Positions 8,677-18,700 of a stretch of DNA of 59,740 nt are shown here, piece after piece. The DNA comes from an uncultured Lachnospiraceae bacterium (GTDB lineage: Bacteria > Bacillota > Clostridia > Lachnospirales > Lachnospiraceae), in the NCBI GenBank assembly GCA_910587295.1, contig CAJULP010000019.1, forward strand, positions 1 to 59,740, read 5' to 3'. The notes beneath the pieces are model-generated. The model ran no database searches and was not told the origin of the DNA. It saw only the letters and a list, made by a program, of their open reading frames with translations. A program made the translations under genes and the position numbers. Positions within the stretch are counted from its first letter, which is position 1, and the number at the start of each line of letters is the position of its first letter.

Positions 8677-10128
8677 CTATACATTTATTTCCGCTTTCAT
8701 CCCCAGTAATTCCTTGTTTTCTTCCAATACAGGCCCGATTACCTTACTTAAGAAATTCTCCACCTGCTCTTTGGAACGCCCTGTATAACGTGAAGGATCC
8801 ATAGTCTTTTGCAGGTCTTCCAGCGACATGTTAAAAGACGGATCCGCCGCAATCAGCTCCAGCAGATTATTTTCTTTCCCTTCCACCTTTACGTTCCTGC
8901 CCGCTTCCATGGAAAGCTCCCTGATCCTTTCATGGAGTTCCTGCCGGTTCCCGCCGTTTTTCACCGCATCCATCATGATATTTTCCGTAGCCATAAAGGG
9001 CAGCTCACTAAGCAGATGCTTCTCAATAACCTTAGGGTACACCACAAGCCCGTCCACCACATTCAGGCAAAGATCCAAGATTCCGTCAACAGCAAGGAAC
9101 CCTTCCGGGATAGAAAGCCGCTTATTGGCGGAATCATCCAATGTCCTCTCAAACCACTGCGCTGCGGAAGTGATTGCCGGGTTTAGGGCGTCCACCATCA
9201 CGTATCTGGAAAGAGATGCGATCCGCTCACTCCGCATGGGGTTTCTCTTGTAGGCCATGGCAGAGGAACCGATCTGGCTCTTTTCAAAAGGCTCCTCCAC
9301 TTCCTTTAAATGCTGTAACAGCCGGATGTCATTAGACATCTTGTGGGCACTTGCCGCAATCCCGGCAAGCACATTGGCCACCCGGGTATCAACCTTCCTG
9401 GAATAAGTCTGCCCGGATACCGGGCAGCACTCCTGAAAGCCCATTTTCTCAGCAATCATTGGGTCTATCTTATCTATCGTCTCCTGATTCCCATCAAACA
9501 ATTCCAAAAAGGAAGCCTGGGTTCCGGTGGTTCCTTTAGACCCTAAAAGCTTCAAGCCGGAAACCACATGGTCAAGGTCTTCCAGATCCAGATAAAATTC
9601 CTGCATCCAAAGGCAGGCCCGTTTTCCTACGGTCGTTGGCTGTGCTGGCTGAAAATGAGTAAACGCAAGGGTAGGCTGGTCTTTATATTGCTCCGCAAAA
9701 GAAGCCAGCCTGGACAATACGTTCACCAGTTTTTTCTTCACCAGCTTAAGCGCCTTATCCATCACGATAATATCCGTGTTATCGCCAACATAGCAGCTGG
9801 TTGCCCCTAAATGGATGATACCCGCCGCCTTCGGGCACTGCTGCCCGTAAGCATATACATGGCTCATCACGTCATGGCGCACTTCCTTTTCCCTCGCCTT
9901 TGCCACCTCATAATTGATGTCATCGGCATGGGCCTTCAACTCCTCAATCTGCTCCTCAGTGATCACCGGCTTACCATTTTGAGATAAGCCAAGCTCCATC
10001 TCCGTCTCCGCCAATGCAATCCAAAGCTTCCTCCATGTCCGGAACTTCATGTCCGGGGAAAAAATATACTGCATTTCCCTGCTGGCATAGCGCTCCGACA
10101 GAGGGCTAACATATTTGTCTGTACTCAT
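8677..10128 (-). CDS. purB: Adenylosuccinate lyase
   Basis: PurB (483 residues) cleaves SAICAR to AICAR and adenylosuccinate to AMP in cytosolic purine synthesis. The fumarase/aspartase-superfamily signature GSSAMAYKRNPMRSE is present, with the HLGATSCYVGDNTD and TTGTQASFLELF regions contributing to the active site. The start at ATG 10128 has GAGGA six bases upstream. It lies between purF (39 bases upstream) and the PurF paralogue, in a purC-purF-purB operon. The 'YADEASRE'-less N-terminus (YVSPLSERYASREM) is the usual one for this family. Full length and unremarkable. Confidence 0.95.
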   Translation of the reverse strand: MSTDKYVSPLSERYASREMQYIFSPDMKFRTWRKLWIALAETEMELGLSQNGKPVITEEQIEELKAHADDINYEVAKAREKEVRHDVMSHVYAYGQQCPKAAGIIHLGATSCYVGDNTDIIVMDKALKLVKKKLVNVLSRLASFAEQYKDQPTLAFTHFQPAQPTTVGKRACLWMQEFYLDLEDLDHVVSGLKLLGSKGTTGTQASFLELFDGNQETIDKIDPMIAEKMGFQECCPVSGQTYSRKVDTRVANVLAGIAASAHKMSNDIRLLQHLKEVEEPFEKSQIGSSAMAYKRNPMRSERIASLSRYVMVDALNPAITSAAQWFERTLDDSANKRLSIPEGFLAVDGILDLCLNVVDGLVVYPKVIEKHLLSELPFMATENIMMDAVKNGGNRQELHERIRELSMEAGRNVKVEGKENNLLELIAADPSFNMSLEDLQKTMDPSRYTGRSKEQVENFLSKVIGPVLEENKELLGMKAEINV

Positions 10129-10167
10129 AAGCCATCCTCATTTCTATGCTGTTTACTTCCAACCTTC

Positions 10168-11616
10168 CTACCGGTCAAACTCTCCCCTGATATCCTCAGC
10201 GGGCGGTTCCATCGGATATTTCCCGGTAAAGCACCCCATACAGATCTCCCGCCCTTCCACAATCTCTCCAAGTCGCTCCGTTTGCAGATACCCCAGGGAA
10301 TCGGCACCGATGACCCGGCATATCTCCCCTACGGAACGCCCATATGCAATCAGCTGGTTCCTGGCAGGCACGTCCGTGCCAAAATAACAAGGCCATAAAA
10401 ACGGCGGGGAACTGACCCTCATATGCACTTCCTTTGCACCTGCCTGCCGCAGCATATGTACGATCCGGTCAGAGGTCGTTCCCCTCACTATGGAATCATC
10501 TATCATAATAATGCGCTTGCCTGCCACCGCCTCTTTTAAAACATTCAGCTTCACCTGGACACTGCTTTCACGGCTTTTCTGCCCGGGTTTGATAAAGGTC
10601 CTGCCCACATAGCCGTTCTTTACAAAAGCCTGCCCGTAGGGGATCCCTGACTGCAGGGAATAACCAAGGGCCGCACAGTTCCCTGACTCCGGAACACCCA
10701 CCACCAGGTCCGCTTCCACCGGCGAATCCATGGCAAGAAATTTTCCCGCCAAAATGCGGGAATGATAAACGCTCACTCCGTCTATGTAACTGTCCGGCCT
10801 GGCAAAATAAATATACTCAAACACACATCTCGCATGCTGCTCTTTCCCGATGCACATGCTCCGGTCAGACTCGATCCCTTTTTCCGAGGAAATAGTAACG
10901 ATCTCCCCCGGCTCCACATCCCTTATAAATTCCGCCCCTACCGTGTCAAGCGCACAGGTCTCGGACGCCAGGATATAGGTATGGTCACGCTTCCCGATGC
11001 AGAGCGGCCGGAAACCAAAGGGATCCCTTGCCCCAATCAGCTTCCGGGGCGACATGACGATCAAGGAATAGGCGCCCCGAATCTTTTTCATAGCGCGCCC
11101 TACCGCCTCCTGGACGCTCCCGGAATTCAGCCGTTCCCTTGCAATATGGTAGGCGATCACCTCAGAGTCAATGGTGGTCTGGAAAATGGCCCCGGTATAA
11201 GCCAGCTCCTTCCGGAGTTCCGGGGCATTGACCAGGTTCCCGTTATGGGCAAGCCCCAGAGTTCCCTTCACGTAATTTAACACCAGCGGCTGGGCGTTTT
11301 CCCTTGTGGAGCTGCCTGCGGTGGAGTACCGGACATGGCCTACACCGATGTCGCCCTTAAGGCCGCCTAAAATCTCCGGCGTGAACACCTCGTTCAAAAG
11401 CCCCATATCCTTTGCGCATAGCACCTTGCCCTTAGGCCCGGCGGTATCGCTCACCGCTATACCACAGCTTTCCTGGCCCCTGTGCTGCAACGCATAAAGC
11501 CCGTAATAAATGGTGGATGCCACATCGGCGCCGTCAAAATCATATGCGCCAAAAACGCCGCATTCCTCCCCCTTTTTTTCTTCCGCCCCCGTAAGCCTGA
11601 CACTGTCGTTTTGCAT
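10168..11616 (-). CDS. purF: Amidophosphoribosyltransferase (canonical)
   Basis: PurF makes 5-phosphoribosylamine from PRPP and glutamine, the first committed purine step. The mature nucleophile Cys is in EECGVFGAYD, preceded by a short propeptide as in Bacillus-type enzymes. The glutaminase HRGQESCGIAV, the PRPP loop IIMIDDSIVRGT and C-terminal cysteines CMGC, likely iron-sulphur ligands, are all visible. The start is ATG 11616 (AGGAG five bases upstream), giving 482 residues; an upstream in-frame ATG at 11634 lacks a ribosome site. It is 30 bases downstream of purC. With the adjacent degenerate paralogue this operon holds two PurF-fold proteins. Confidence 0.95.
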   Translation of the reverse strand: MQNDSVRLTGAEEKKGEECGVFGAYDFDGADVASTIYYGLYALQHRGQESCGIAVSDTAGPKGKVLCAKDMGLLNEVFTPEILGGLKGDIGVGHVRYSTAGSSTRENAQPLVLNYVKGTLGLAHNGNLVNAPELRKELAYTGAIFQTTIDSEVIAYHIARERLNSGSVQEAVGRAMKKIRGAYSLIVMSPRKLIGARDPFGFRPLCIGKRDHTYILASETCALDTVGAEFIRDVEPGEIVTISSEKGIESDRSMCIGKEQHARCVFEYIYFARPDSYIDGVSVYHSRILAGKFLAMDSPVEADLVVGVPESGNCAALGYSLQSGIPYGQAFVKNGYVGRTFIKPGQKSRESSVQVKLNVLKEAVAGKRIIMIDDSIVRGTTSDRIVHMLRQAGAKEVHMRVSSPPFLWPCYFGTDVPARNQLIAYGRSVGEICRVIGADSLGYLQTERLGEIVEGREICMGCFTGKYPMEPPAEDIRGEFDR

Positions 11617-11646
11617 AATTCTCCTTTTTCGCATATCAAAACCGGT

Positions 11647-12354
11647 CTATGCCAGCCCAAGGCGCTTGAACACCTCGTTGTAAGCTTCCTCCACATTCCC
11701 TAAATCCCTGCGGAAACGATCCTTGTCCAGTTTTTCGTTGGTATGCACATCCCACAGACGGCAGGTATCCGGCGAAGTTTCATCGGCAAGCAGAATCTCA
11801 CCGTGGAAACGTCCAAATTCAATCTTAAAGTCGATCAGTTTAATATCAGCCTGAAGGAAATAAGCCTTCAAAACTTCATTTACCTTAAAAGCATATTTCT
11901 TAATGGTCTCAATCTCTTCCCATGTGGCAAGTCCTAAGGCCACCGCAAAGTAACTGTTGATCAGCGGATCGCCCAGCTCGTCGTTTTTATAACTAAATTC
12001 AATGGTAGGCTCTTTAAAAGGTGTTCCCTCAGGCACCCCTAAACGCTTGGAAAAGCTGCCTGCGGCAACATTACGGATAATCACCTCTAAAGGAACGATC
12101 TCCACTTTCTTTACTGCAGTCTCCCTGTCGCTAAGTTCCTCGATCAGATGGGTGGGAACTCCTTCCTTTTCAAGAAGCTTAAAAACATGGTTGGTCATCT
12201 TGTTATTGATCACACCTTTTCCTACAATCGTACCCTTCTTCTCTCCGTTAAAGGCAGTGGCGTCATCCTTATAATCCACGATCACCACATCAGGATCTTC
12301 GGTTGCAAAAACTTTCTTTGCTTTTCCCTCATAAAGCTGCTCCAATTTCTTCAT
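11647..12354 (-). CDS. purC: Phosphoribosylaminoimidazole-succinocarboxamide (SAICAR) synthase
   Basis: PurC (235 residues) joins aspartate to CAIR using ATP. The N-terminal LYEGKAKKVFAT nucleotide-binding hairpin, EVIIRNVAAGSFSKRLG and DFKIEFGR, then ILLADETSPDTCRLWD, are the family motifs. The start is ATG 12354 with GGAGG five bases upstream; the longer frame from 12393 has no ribosome site. It is first of the purine genes on this strand and begins 54 bases after the coiled-coil membrane gene, so it may be read from the upstream cluster or its own promoter. Confidence 0.95.
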   Translation of the reverse strand: MKKLEQLYEGKAKKVFATEDPDVVIVDYKDDATAFNGEKKGTIVGKGVINNKMTNHVFKLLEKEGVPTHLIEELSDRETAVKKVEIVPLEVIIRNVAAGSFSKRLGVPEGTPFKEPTIEFSYKNDELGDPLINSYFAVALGLATWEEIETIKKYAFKVNEVLKAYFLQADIKLIDFKIEFGRFHGEILLADETSPDTCRLWDVHTNEKLDKDRFRRDLGNVEEAYNEVFKRLGLA

Positions 12355-12408
12355 GGTTCCTCCATTCTGCCGCTTAGCGGCCACAAAATTCATGTTTATG
12401 CTATCATC

Positions 12409-13611
12409 CTATTGCAAAGAAGTCAAGGCTTTCTCATTCTTAGCGTACTGCTCCACGATCCCAACGATCTCCGCAGCGTATTTAGGATATTTATCCACCA
12501 GGTCTTTGATCTCTGCCTGAGCCTTGCCGGCAACCATCTCTTTATTATAGTCCATCCGCCGCCTTAAGGACTGCCGCCTGATGATCAGGTTATGGCGGAT
12601 CTCCACCATTTCCTTTTTATCCAAAATGGCGGCCGTCTGGTGGAGCCATATCATAGGGTCTTTAATCTGGTAATGGCGCAGCAGACGCAAAAAGTCCTTC
12701 TGGCACTGATCAAGCTCACGCTCCGCCTGCTGGTAGCTTCTGCGCTCCTCTTTTTCCTGCTGGTACTTCTCCCAGTCCTTATGGAGCTCATCTGCGCTTT
12801 GGACCTTATACTTCATATAGAGATATTCCAGTAAATGGGTATTGTTCACATACCGGATCTTTACCGTATTCTGCAATCTGATGATCCGCCCGATGCCGTT
12901 TTCCACCTGGGTCAATTCTTTTACGGAATCATTGTGTTTCACAAATATCACGGTGATCGCCACCGCTCCCACTGCGGTTGCCGCCAGATATCCGATCTTC
13001 GTGTTTAAACGGAACCCGAACTGCAGTACCAGAAGCACTAAAATACAAGCTAAAACGGCCACCGTGCACACCACCGCCATAGATCTGGTGTCGGCGATCA
13101 TATTGGAAAGCTCCCTTTTCCTGAAAAGATAAGCGTGCTTTTCCCCGTCAAGCTTGCGCAGGTCGCGCTTAACCAATTCCTGATAGTCCTCCGCTTCTAT
13201 CAGCTTGGAAAGCCCTTCCTGCACCTCGTCTTCCATCCGCTCCAGCTGATGGAACTTTTCGTCGCTCATCCGGCTTTTACGTTCTTCATAACCGGTCTGC
13301 TGCTTTTCAAGGTCATTGATCTTCTTGGCGTATTCCGCAAGCTCCTCTTTATCTTCCGGTGCAAGGTTTTCAATCTCCTCCATATCCATCAGATAGGATG
13401 TGACCATATTATATTCAAACTGGAGGTTTTCTAATTCTGCGGAAGCCTCCGAGATCTGCTCTAAGCATCCCTTCACATACTCCCCCCGCTGAGTCTTGTC
13501 ATCAATCTGAAGATCGTCCCTGTCATAGACGATCTCATTCCATTCACCGGTATTGTATTCCTGATTATCCGGTTTCTTTTTCCGCATAAATAATTTTTGT
13601 AATAATCCCAT
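12409..13611 (-). CDS. Coiled-coil protein with a central transmembrane hairpin
   Basis: A 400-residue protein of no recognised function. A long N-terminal coiled coil (about residues 50-175, rich in Glu/Lys/Leu) is followed by two hydrophobic segments (SMAVVCTVAVLACILVLLVL and IGYLAATAVGAVAITVIFV). A second helical, charged half follows to the C-terminus. The topology suggests both coiled-coil arms are cytoplasmic and joined by a membrane hairpin. The start is ATG 13611 with AGGGG upstream. It is the last member of the four-gene cluster with the DUF5717, DUF5716 and helical-repeat genes, 10 bases after its neighbour, so I infer it anchors that complex to the membrane. Confidence 0.65.
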   Translation of the reverse strand: MGLLQKLFMRKKKPDNQEYNTGEWNEIVYDRDDLQIDDKTQRGEYVKGCLEQISEASAELENLQFEYNMVTSYLMDMEEIENLAPEDKEELAEYAKKINDLEKQQTGYEERKSRMSDEKFHQLERMEDEVQEGLSKLIEAEDYQELVKRDLRKLDGEKHAYLFRKRELSNMIADTRSMAVVCTVAVLACILVLLVLQFGFRLNTKIGYLAATAVGAVAITVIFVKHNDSVKELTQVENGIGRIIRLQNTVKIRYVNNTHLLEYLYMKYKVQSADELHKDWEKYQQEKEERRSYQQAERELDQCQKDFLRLLRHYQIKDPMIWLHQTAAILDKKEMVEIRHNLIIRRQSLRRRMDYNKEMVAGKAQAEIKDLVDKYPKYAAEIVGIVEQYAKNEKALTSLQ

Positions 13612-13621
13612 CTTTATACCC

Positions 13622-14455
13622 CTAAGTCTCCACCAACTGTCGGTACTCATTCTTTAAATTTAAGATAATCTTATCCATCTCATCATAATAGGAAGAGACA
13701 TTTCCCTCATCCTTATAAATTTTAAGGGCCGTCAGCATCCTGTTTTCCCGGGATGCCTCAAAATCCCCCTTTGCATTGGAAAGCCTTCTTTCCACTTCCA
13801 TGGAAAGCTCATGGTACTTCCCGTTTTCCGCTATAAAGGAGATATATGCCTCCTCGTGCAAAAACATTCTTTTTGCCGCAAGGTAGGCGGTTCCTGACTC
13901 CGCGTCTCCTGTCATTTCATAAGCTTTCTTAAAATACTTTGCCGCCATGTCAAACTGAAAGAATCCCGCATAGGCCACCCCTATATTATGGTAAACGGAA
14001 GGCTTCAGCCCGTTTTCCGTCTCCGGCAGCTCCCTGATCAGCCTTTCATACTCATGGACAGCCATCTGATATCTGTGGTTTTTCATCAGGAAATCCGCCT
14101 GCTTTTTTTGCCGCTCATAATCATTTAAGCCGGCGCTTCCCTGGAGGATCTCTTCTATCCTTGCTTTTTCCTTCGGCGTACAGTAATTTACATAATCTAA
14201 TATTGTGCTGACAAAGATCCCCGGCTGACATCCTCTCTGAAAAAGAGTAAGGAGTTGATGGCTAAGTTCCGATAAGCCGCACTCCTCATCCAGCCACTTG
14301 GCCAGTTCCTTATCCATCACGGCCCCATCAATCATAAAAGGATTGCTTGCAAACAAATAGCACAGCTCCTCCACGCAGTACACATTGACGCATACGCTGT
14401 TAAAATGGTAAGGCGTTTTGGCATATCTTCCCACACATAGTAATACTCTGCCCAA
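13622..14455 (-). CDS. Helical-repeat (TPR-like) protein of the DUF5716/DUF5717 cluster
   Basis: A ~277-residue protein. The N-terminal module (GRVLLCVGRYAKTPYHF, then VEELCYLFASNPFMID) is followed by TPR-like helical repeats from about residue 120 (FLMKNHRYQMAVHEYERLI, SVYHNIGVAYAGFFQFDMAA, KYFKKAYEMTGDAESGTAYL). I prefer the TTG at 14455 as start because GGGAGGAG lies seven bases upstream and the product then begins at the likely domain boundary; in-frame ATGs at 14476 and 14497 overlap the previous gene and lack a ribosome site. Tightly packed within the cluster, it is probably a scaffold or adaptor for the DUF5716 protein. Confidence 0.7.
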   Translation of the reverse strand: MGRVLLCVGRYAKTPYHFNSVCVNVYCVEELCYLFASNPFMIDGAVMDKELAKWLDEECGLSELSHQLLTLFQRGCQPGIFVSTILDYVNYCTPKEKARIEEILQGSAGLNDYERQKKQADFLMKNHRYQMAVHEYERLIRELPETENGLKPSVYHNIGVAYAGFFQFDMAAKYFKKAYEMTGDAESGTAYLAAKRMFLHEEAYISFIAENGKYHELSMEVERRLSNAKGDFEASRENRMLTALKIYKDEGNVSSYYDEMDKIILNLKNEYRQLVET

Positions 14456-14472
14456 ACTAAAATCTCCTCCCG

Positions 14473-15774
14473 TCATACTTGTATCACACAGGACCATGCT
14501 TTCCCGCTAGAAGGGAACAGCTCACCAAAACCTAAGTCCTCTATGGTCACAGAAACCTGGTCCACAGCCGTCATCTCAACATGGATGTTAAGCCTTGTAG
14601 TTCCCCTTGGACGGTCGGGAAGCCCTGGAAGCTTCACCCCCCGCTCCGTTACATTCCCTCCGGTAAGAGGTGTCACCATAAACTCAATCTCATCGCCGCT
14701 TTCCAAGATCACGTCAAAATCGCACCCGGCCTCGTACCAGTTCGTTCCCGCATCCAAAACCGCATAGTAGGAGTTTTCCCCCCGCCGCAAAGCTTTCATC
14801 CCAATGTTGGACTTTAACTTATCTTCCCCCAAATATACATATTCCTTCCACTCCTTAGAAGGATTCATCCTTTCCATCATGGCATAGCAGGCGCCTTTGC
14901 TGTACAGGTTGTTCCCCTGGAACACCCTTCTGTTTCTGCACAGGAGCTTTAAGGATTCCTTCATCCATCCTTCCTTAAAACCATCTCCTAAAAGAAAGAT
15001 CGTAGAGATATCCCTTGTTCCCAGCTCCTTTCCTGCCAGATGCATAAACAGCTCATCCAGCTCTTTTTTCTGCCGTTTACATTCTTCCTCATCCTCTGAC
15101 CACACCCTGCGCAGCACCTCCGGAAATTCCCTGTGGTCGATCAGCACCACTTTAGGAGAGGTTCTGCGGTTACATTCCAGTCTGAGTATCTTCATCTGTG
15201 TGTGATATTCAAAGATCACCACATCATAGGCCCACAGCTCACTGCTCTGATGCAGGGTGTAGGCACAAAAACTTTCCAGGTGATTCTGAAAGCATATACT
15301 TTTGGCGTTCAGCTTAAGCCCTCCGGATACCCTGGTAAGCACGTCCACCATCCGGGGCGTTAAATCCTCCACGGTGAACATAAACGCTTCCACCTGATAT
15401 AAGGATAAACGGATGTTAAGCAGTGAAAGGCTTCTTTTCACAAACAGCGTGAGCAGCGCCACCGGGTCAAAAGCTTCCCCTTCCACCATCACGTCCTCTC
15501 CCCGCTCCGCTAAGTAAAGAAGGTCTTCCACCAAGATCCCGCCTTCCTGGGACGCGAACTTCACCGCTTCCTTCCCATAATACCACTGGCCCACCCCGGG
15601 TCTTTTGCAAAGCGCCACCGGGATATTATACTGCTCCGTTCCCGTCACCGCAGAAACAGTCTCCGGCTCCGTCTCCCCCATGCCGCAATAACTGATCTGG
15701 GCAAACCGATGCCCCAGGTCATACCCAAGTATTACCACTTTACCGCCTTTTTTTCCATTTTGGCTTTGAAACAT
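14473..15774 (-). CDS. DUF5716-family protein, probable actin/Hsp70-like fold
   Basis: A 433-residue protein that I recognise as the DUF5716 family of Lachnospiraceae. The start ILGYDLGHRFAQISYCG resembles the phosphate-1 loop of actin/Hsp70 ATPases (a DxG with a beta hairpin). VQWYYGKEAV-like GQWYYGKEAVKFA and IFLLGDGFKEGWMKESLKLL resemble later elements of that fold. The C-terminal ~90 residues look like a beta domain (YAVLDAGTNWYEAGCDFDVI, LPDRPRGTTRLNIHVEMTAV). Translation may instead begin at GTG 15738, which follows AAGGCGG and sits immediately before ILGYDLG. It is 19 bases after the DUF5717 gene. ATPase activity is inferred, not shown. Confidence 0.7.
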   Translation of the reverse strand: MFQSQNGKKGGKVVILGYDLGHRFAQISYCGMGETEPETVSAVTGTEQYNIPVALCKRPGVGQWYYGKEAVKFASQEGGILVEDLLYLAERGEDVMVEGEAFDPVALLTLFVKRSLSLLNIRLSLYQVEAFMFTVEDLTPRMVDVLTRVSGGLKLNAKSICFQNHLESFCAYTLHQSSELWAYDVVIFEYHTQMKILRLECNRRTSPKVVLIDHREFPEVLRRVWSEDEEECKRQKKELDELFMHLAGKELGTRDISTIFLLGDGFKEGWMKESLKLLCRNRRVFQGNNLYSKGACYAMMERMNPSKEWKEYVYLGEDKLKSNIGMKALRRGENSYYAVLDAGTNWYEAGCDFDVILESGDEIEFMVTPLTGGNVTERGVKLPGLPDRPRGTTRLNIHVEMTAVDQVSVTIEDLGFGELFPSSGKAWSCVIQV

Positions 15775-15793
15775 CCTAATAAACCGTACCCTT

Positions 15794-18700
15794 CTATTTT
15801 ATCCTGAAAAATTCCCTTACCATATAATCACATTCAAAATATTCGCTAAGGAGCGCTTCCATGGTGTCATAATCATGAAGGTTCCTTCCCGTGGCGATAT
15901 CGTTGATCAGCTGATACCTGTTTTCCTTCTGCTCAAGCCCCGTCTCATTGCGGCTGATTGTTCCGCTTTCCGTAAGCTGCTCATGCTGTCCTTCATTTTC
16001 CGTAATATAGTATTGAAGGCTTTCTCCGAAAAAGAGGATAAACTGTTTGACGCATATGCCGCCGAACATATCCTGCATTTCTTCCTTCTCATACTCCCCG
16101 TCTTCCTGCCCGTCACGCTCGATCAGGTAATGGATCACTGCCTTAGCCCCATCCTTTACATGATATTCCACCATGGTCTTGTCCGCATACTGACGCATCA
16201 GAACGATATTGTCCGCATACTCCTTAAAATACGGAAAATATTTTCCGCTCTCCGTGATCTCCCGCAAAAAAAGCAACAGCCAGTAAGAAACGGTCTCATT
16301 CACCAGCTTTTTATTTTCAGCGTAATATTTAGTATAAGCAAGCTTGCATACAAAAGGCAGTTCTTCCTTGCGCTCGATCACCCTTTGCATATCTTCCATC
16401 ACAAAGGAATCCGTCAGCTTATCTTTTACGAAATATTCGTATGAATACTGGGCAAGAAACGCGATCTCCACACGGCTTTTCGCACCGCCGGATATATACC
16501 GCCTGAAAATATCCACCTTTTCCCCCACATGGGCGCCGCTGTAAAGCATCTGGACCAAGATCCGCTCGCCCAGGTCATAGGTCTCCACCCCAAAGCTTTC
16601 TGCCGCCCTCCAGATATCCCGCATCTCTTTGCAGGTTCCGGAAAAGAATGCACACAGATAATTCAGCAGGTTTTCATCGTATTTGCCTGCCTTAAAGGCC
16701 ATAAAGATAAGCGACGTCAGCACATCGTCCTCCGCCATGCCGTCTAAGGATATCAGTCTGCTGCAAAGGCGCATGATGATCTTTGCCTCGATCCCTTCCC
16801 CGCCCCGCAGTTTGATCCACTGGTATGCCTTTTCATACATCCCCCTAAGGACCATGATCCGCACCAGCTCCGCAATACAGCTTCCTTCCACCTGTTCTGC
16901 GGAAAGAGCCAACAGGTATTCGTCAAGCTCCGCCATCCTGTCATTGTCAAAGTAAAAGCGCACCAGCCTTATCCGGATCTCCTTTTGCAGCTCCTCCACC
17001 GCCACCTGGGAGTGGGTGATCCGCTTCATGTATGCCATATTTTCCTTGCTGATGCCTGCCAGCTCCCTGCCCTGCTCACAAAGCCATAAGTCAAAATGGT
17101 CATTGCCTTCCACAAAAGGCGCTGCCATAGACGCCAGTTTGTCCGGCACAAGAAGCCGCTCTACGGAAAATTCCTCTTGCCGGCAGTACCGGTTCCCGTA
17201 TTTATCTTCCAAAAGAAGCCGGAACTCATTTTCATACACAGGGATATAGGCTTCCCGGCCGGAAATGTTGTAAATACTTTCCTTCCGCTCCTTTTCGTAG
17301 ATTATAATGACCCGCCGGATGTCCTCCCGGTGCAGAGTAAGCCTGTTAATAAATATCGCCTGGGCCAGCCCTTTTGCCGTCTCCGGCGTGACCATATCCG
17401 GCGTGATCAGGTTTTTGTAAAGGTAAGCCAGATACCGGTTATTTTTCCCTTTCATAAGCTGGAACATCATAAAACGCTCTATCTGTTCCCGGTAACTGGC
17501 ATACAGCTCCGGAAACTGGCCCCGGTTCCGGTATACGTAATAATAAAGATAAGAATTTCGAAGCCCGTCCAGCGTGCTGTCAAAAGCAAAGTACATCAAG
17601 ACAATCTTGGGAATCTCCCTGCCGGCCTCAAGATCCAGAGACATCATATAGTATTCGTAAAGTCTCGTGATCCTAAGTTCTTTTTCAATCCCCTTTTCGT
17701 ACCAGCAAAATGCCGTCTGGTCCGTCCTGCTGCCTTTGATCAAAAGTGTACAGACCGCCTGCAGGACTTCGTCCGTGGGCATCACGGCATAACAGCCCCG
17801 CAAAATAACAAACAGCCGCTCCACGTAACTTTTTTGCTTCCCCGCAAGGTAAACCACCTGGGTGACCACATCCGGCGTTAACAATTCCTTCTTCGCCGCA
17901 TAAGATAACACCTGCAACTCAAAATTTTCCAGCCGCATCAGCAAAGTAGGGTTTGACATCAGCAGGTTCCATGCCTCAATATAGATCACCGGGCTGGTAC
18001 ATCCCTGCCTGCATTGCTCCTCCAGAAAAAGCCATTTCCGGGACGGGCTTCTGGTGTAGTCCTCCGACAGATATAACAACAGCCACGCGATCCGCCAGTT
18101 ATGGTCATTTTGCGCATAGATGCGCTCCACCTGCCCGGCCACTTCATCCATGTAGCTTCCCGTACTGTCAATCAGTGTGGTCAGATAAAGGTAATAACTG
18201 TGCAAAGCAGGGTCAAAGCTTCCTGCTTCCATCAACTCTTTGGCCTGGCTTAACATCCATTGCGCTTCATTGTAACGTTCCTGGGTCAGGCAAAGCTGTA
18301 CCTGGAACAGCTTAGGCGCAATATCCCGGTCGTCCATATCGATCAGCCGATCCAGCAGGGCCTGGGTCTCCTTCATCCAGGACCCGGACCCGATCTTTCT
18401 GGTCCTGAAGGCTTCGTAATACTGCATCAGTTCCACAACGCTGTGTTTTTTTTGTCTCCGCATACTGCTGAGCCTTGTAGTCAGGGGGCTGTTGATCACC
18501 GTCACATGGGCGGTCAGCGTAACATAGGGGTTGCCGATCTTTATGGTGCCGTAATTCCTTCCCCTGTGCAGCTTCTTGGCGGATATATAAAAGGGAAGCC
18601 GGTAACAGTTTCCCAGGAAATCATCATCCCGGATCACTTCCTTTTCCAAAACCAGAAAATCCCCTTCGGCTTCGATAAACAGCTTGGAATACCCCCACCC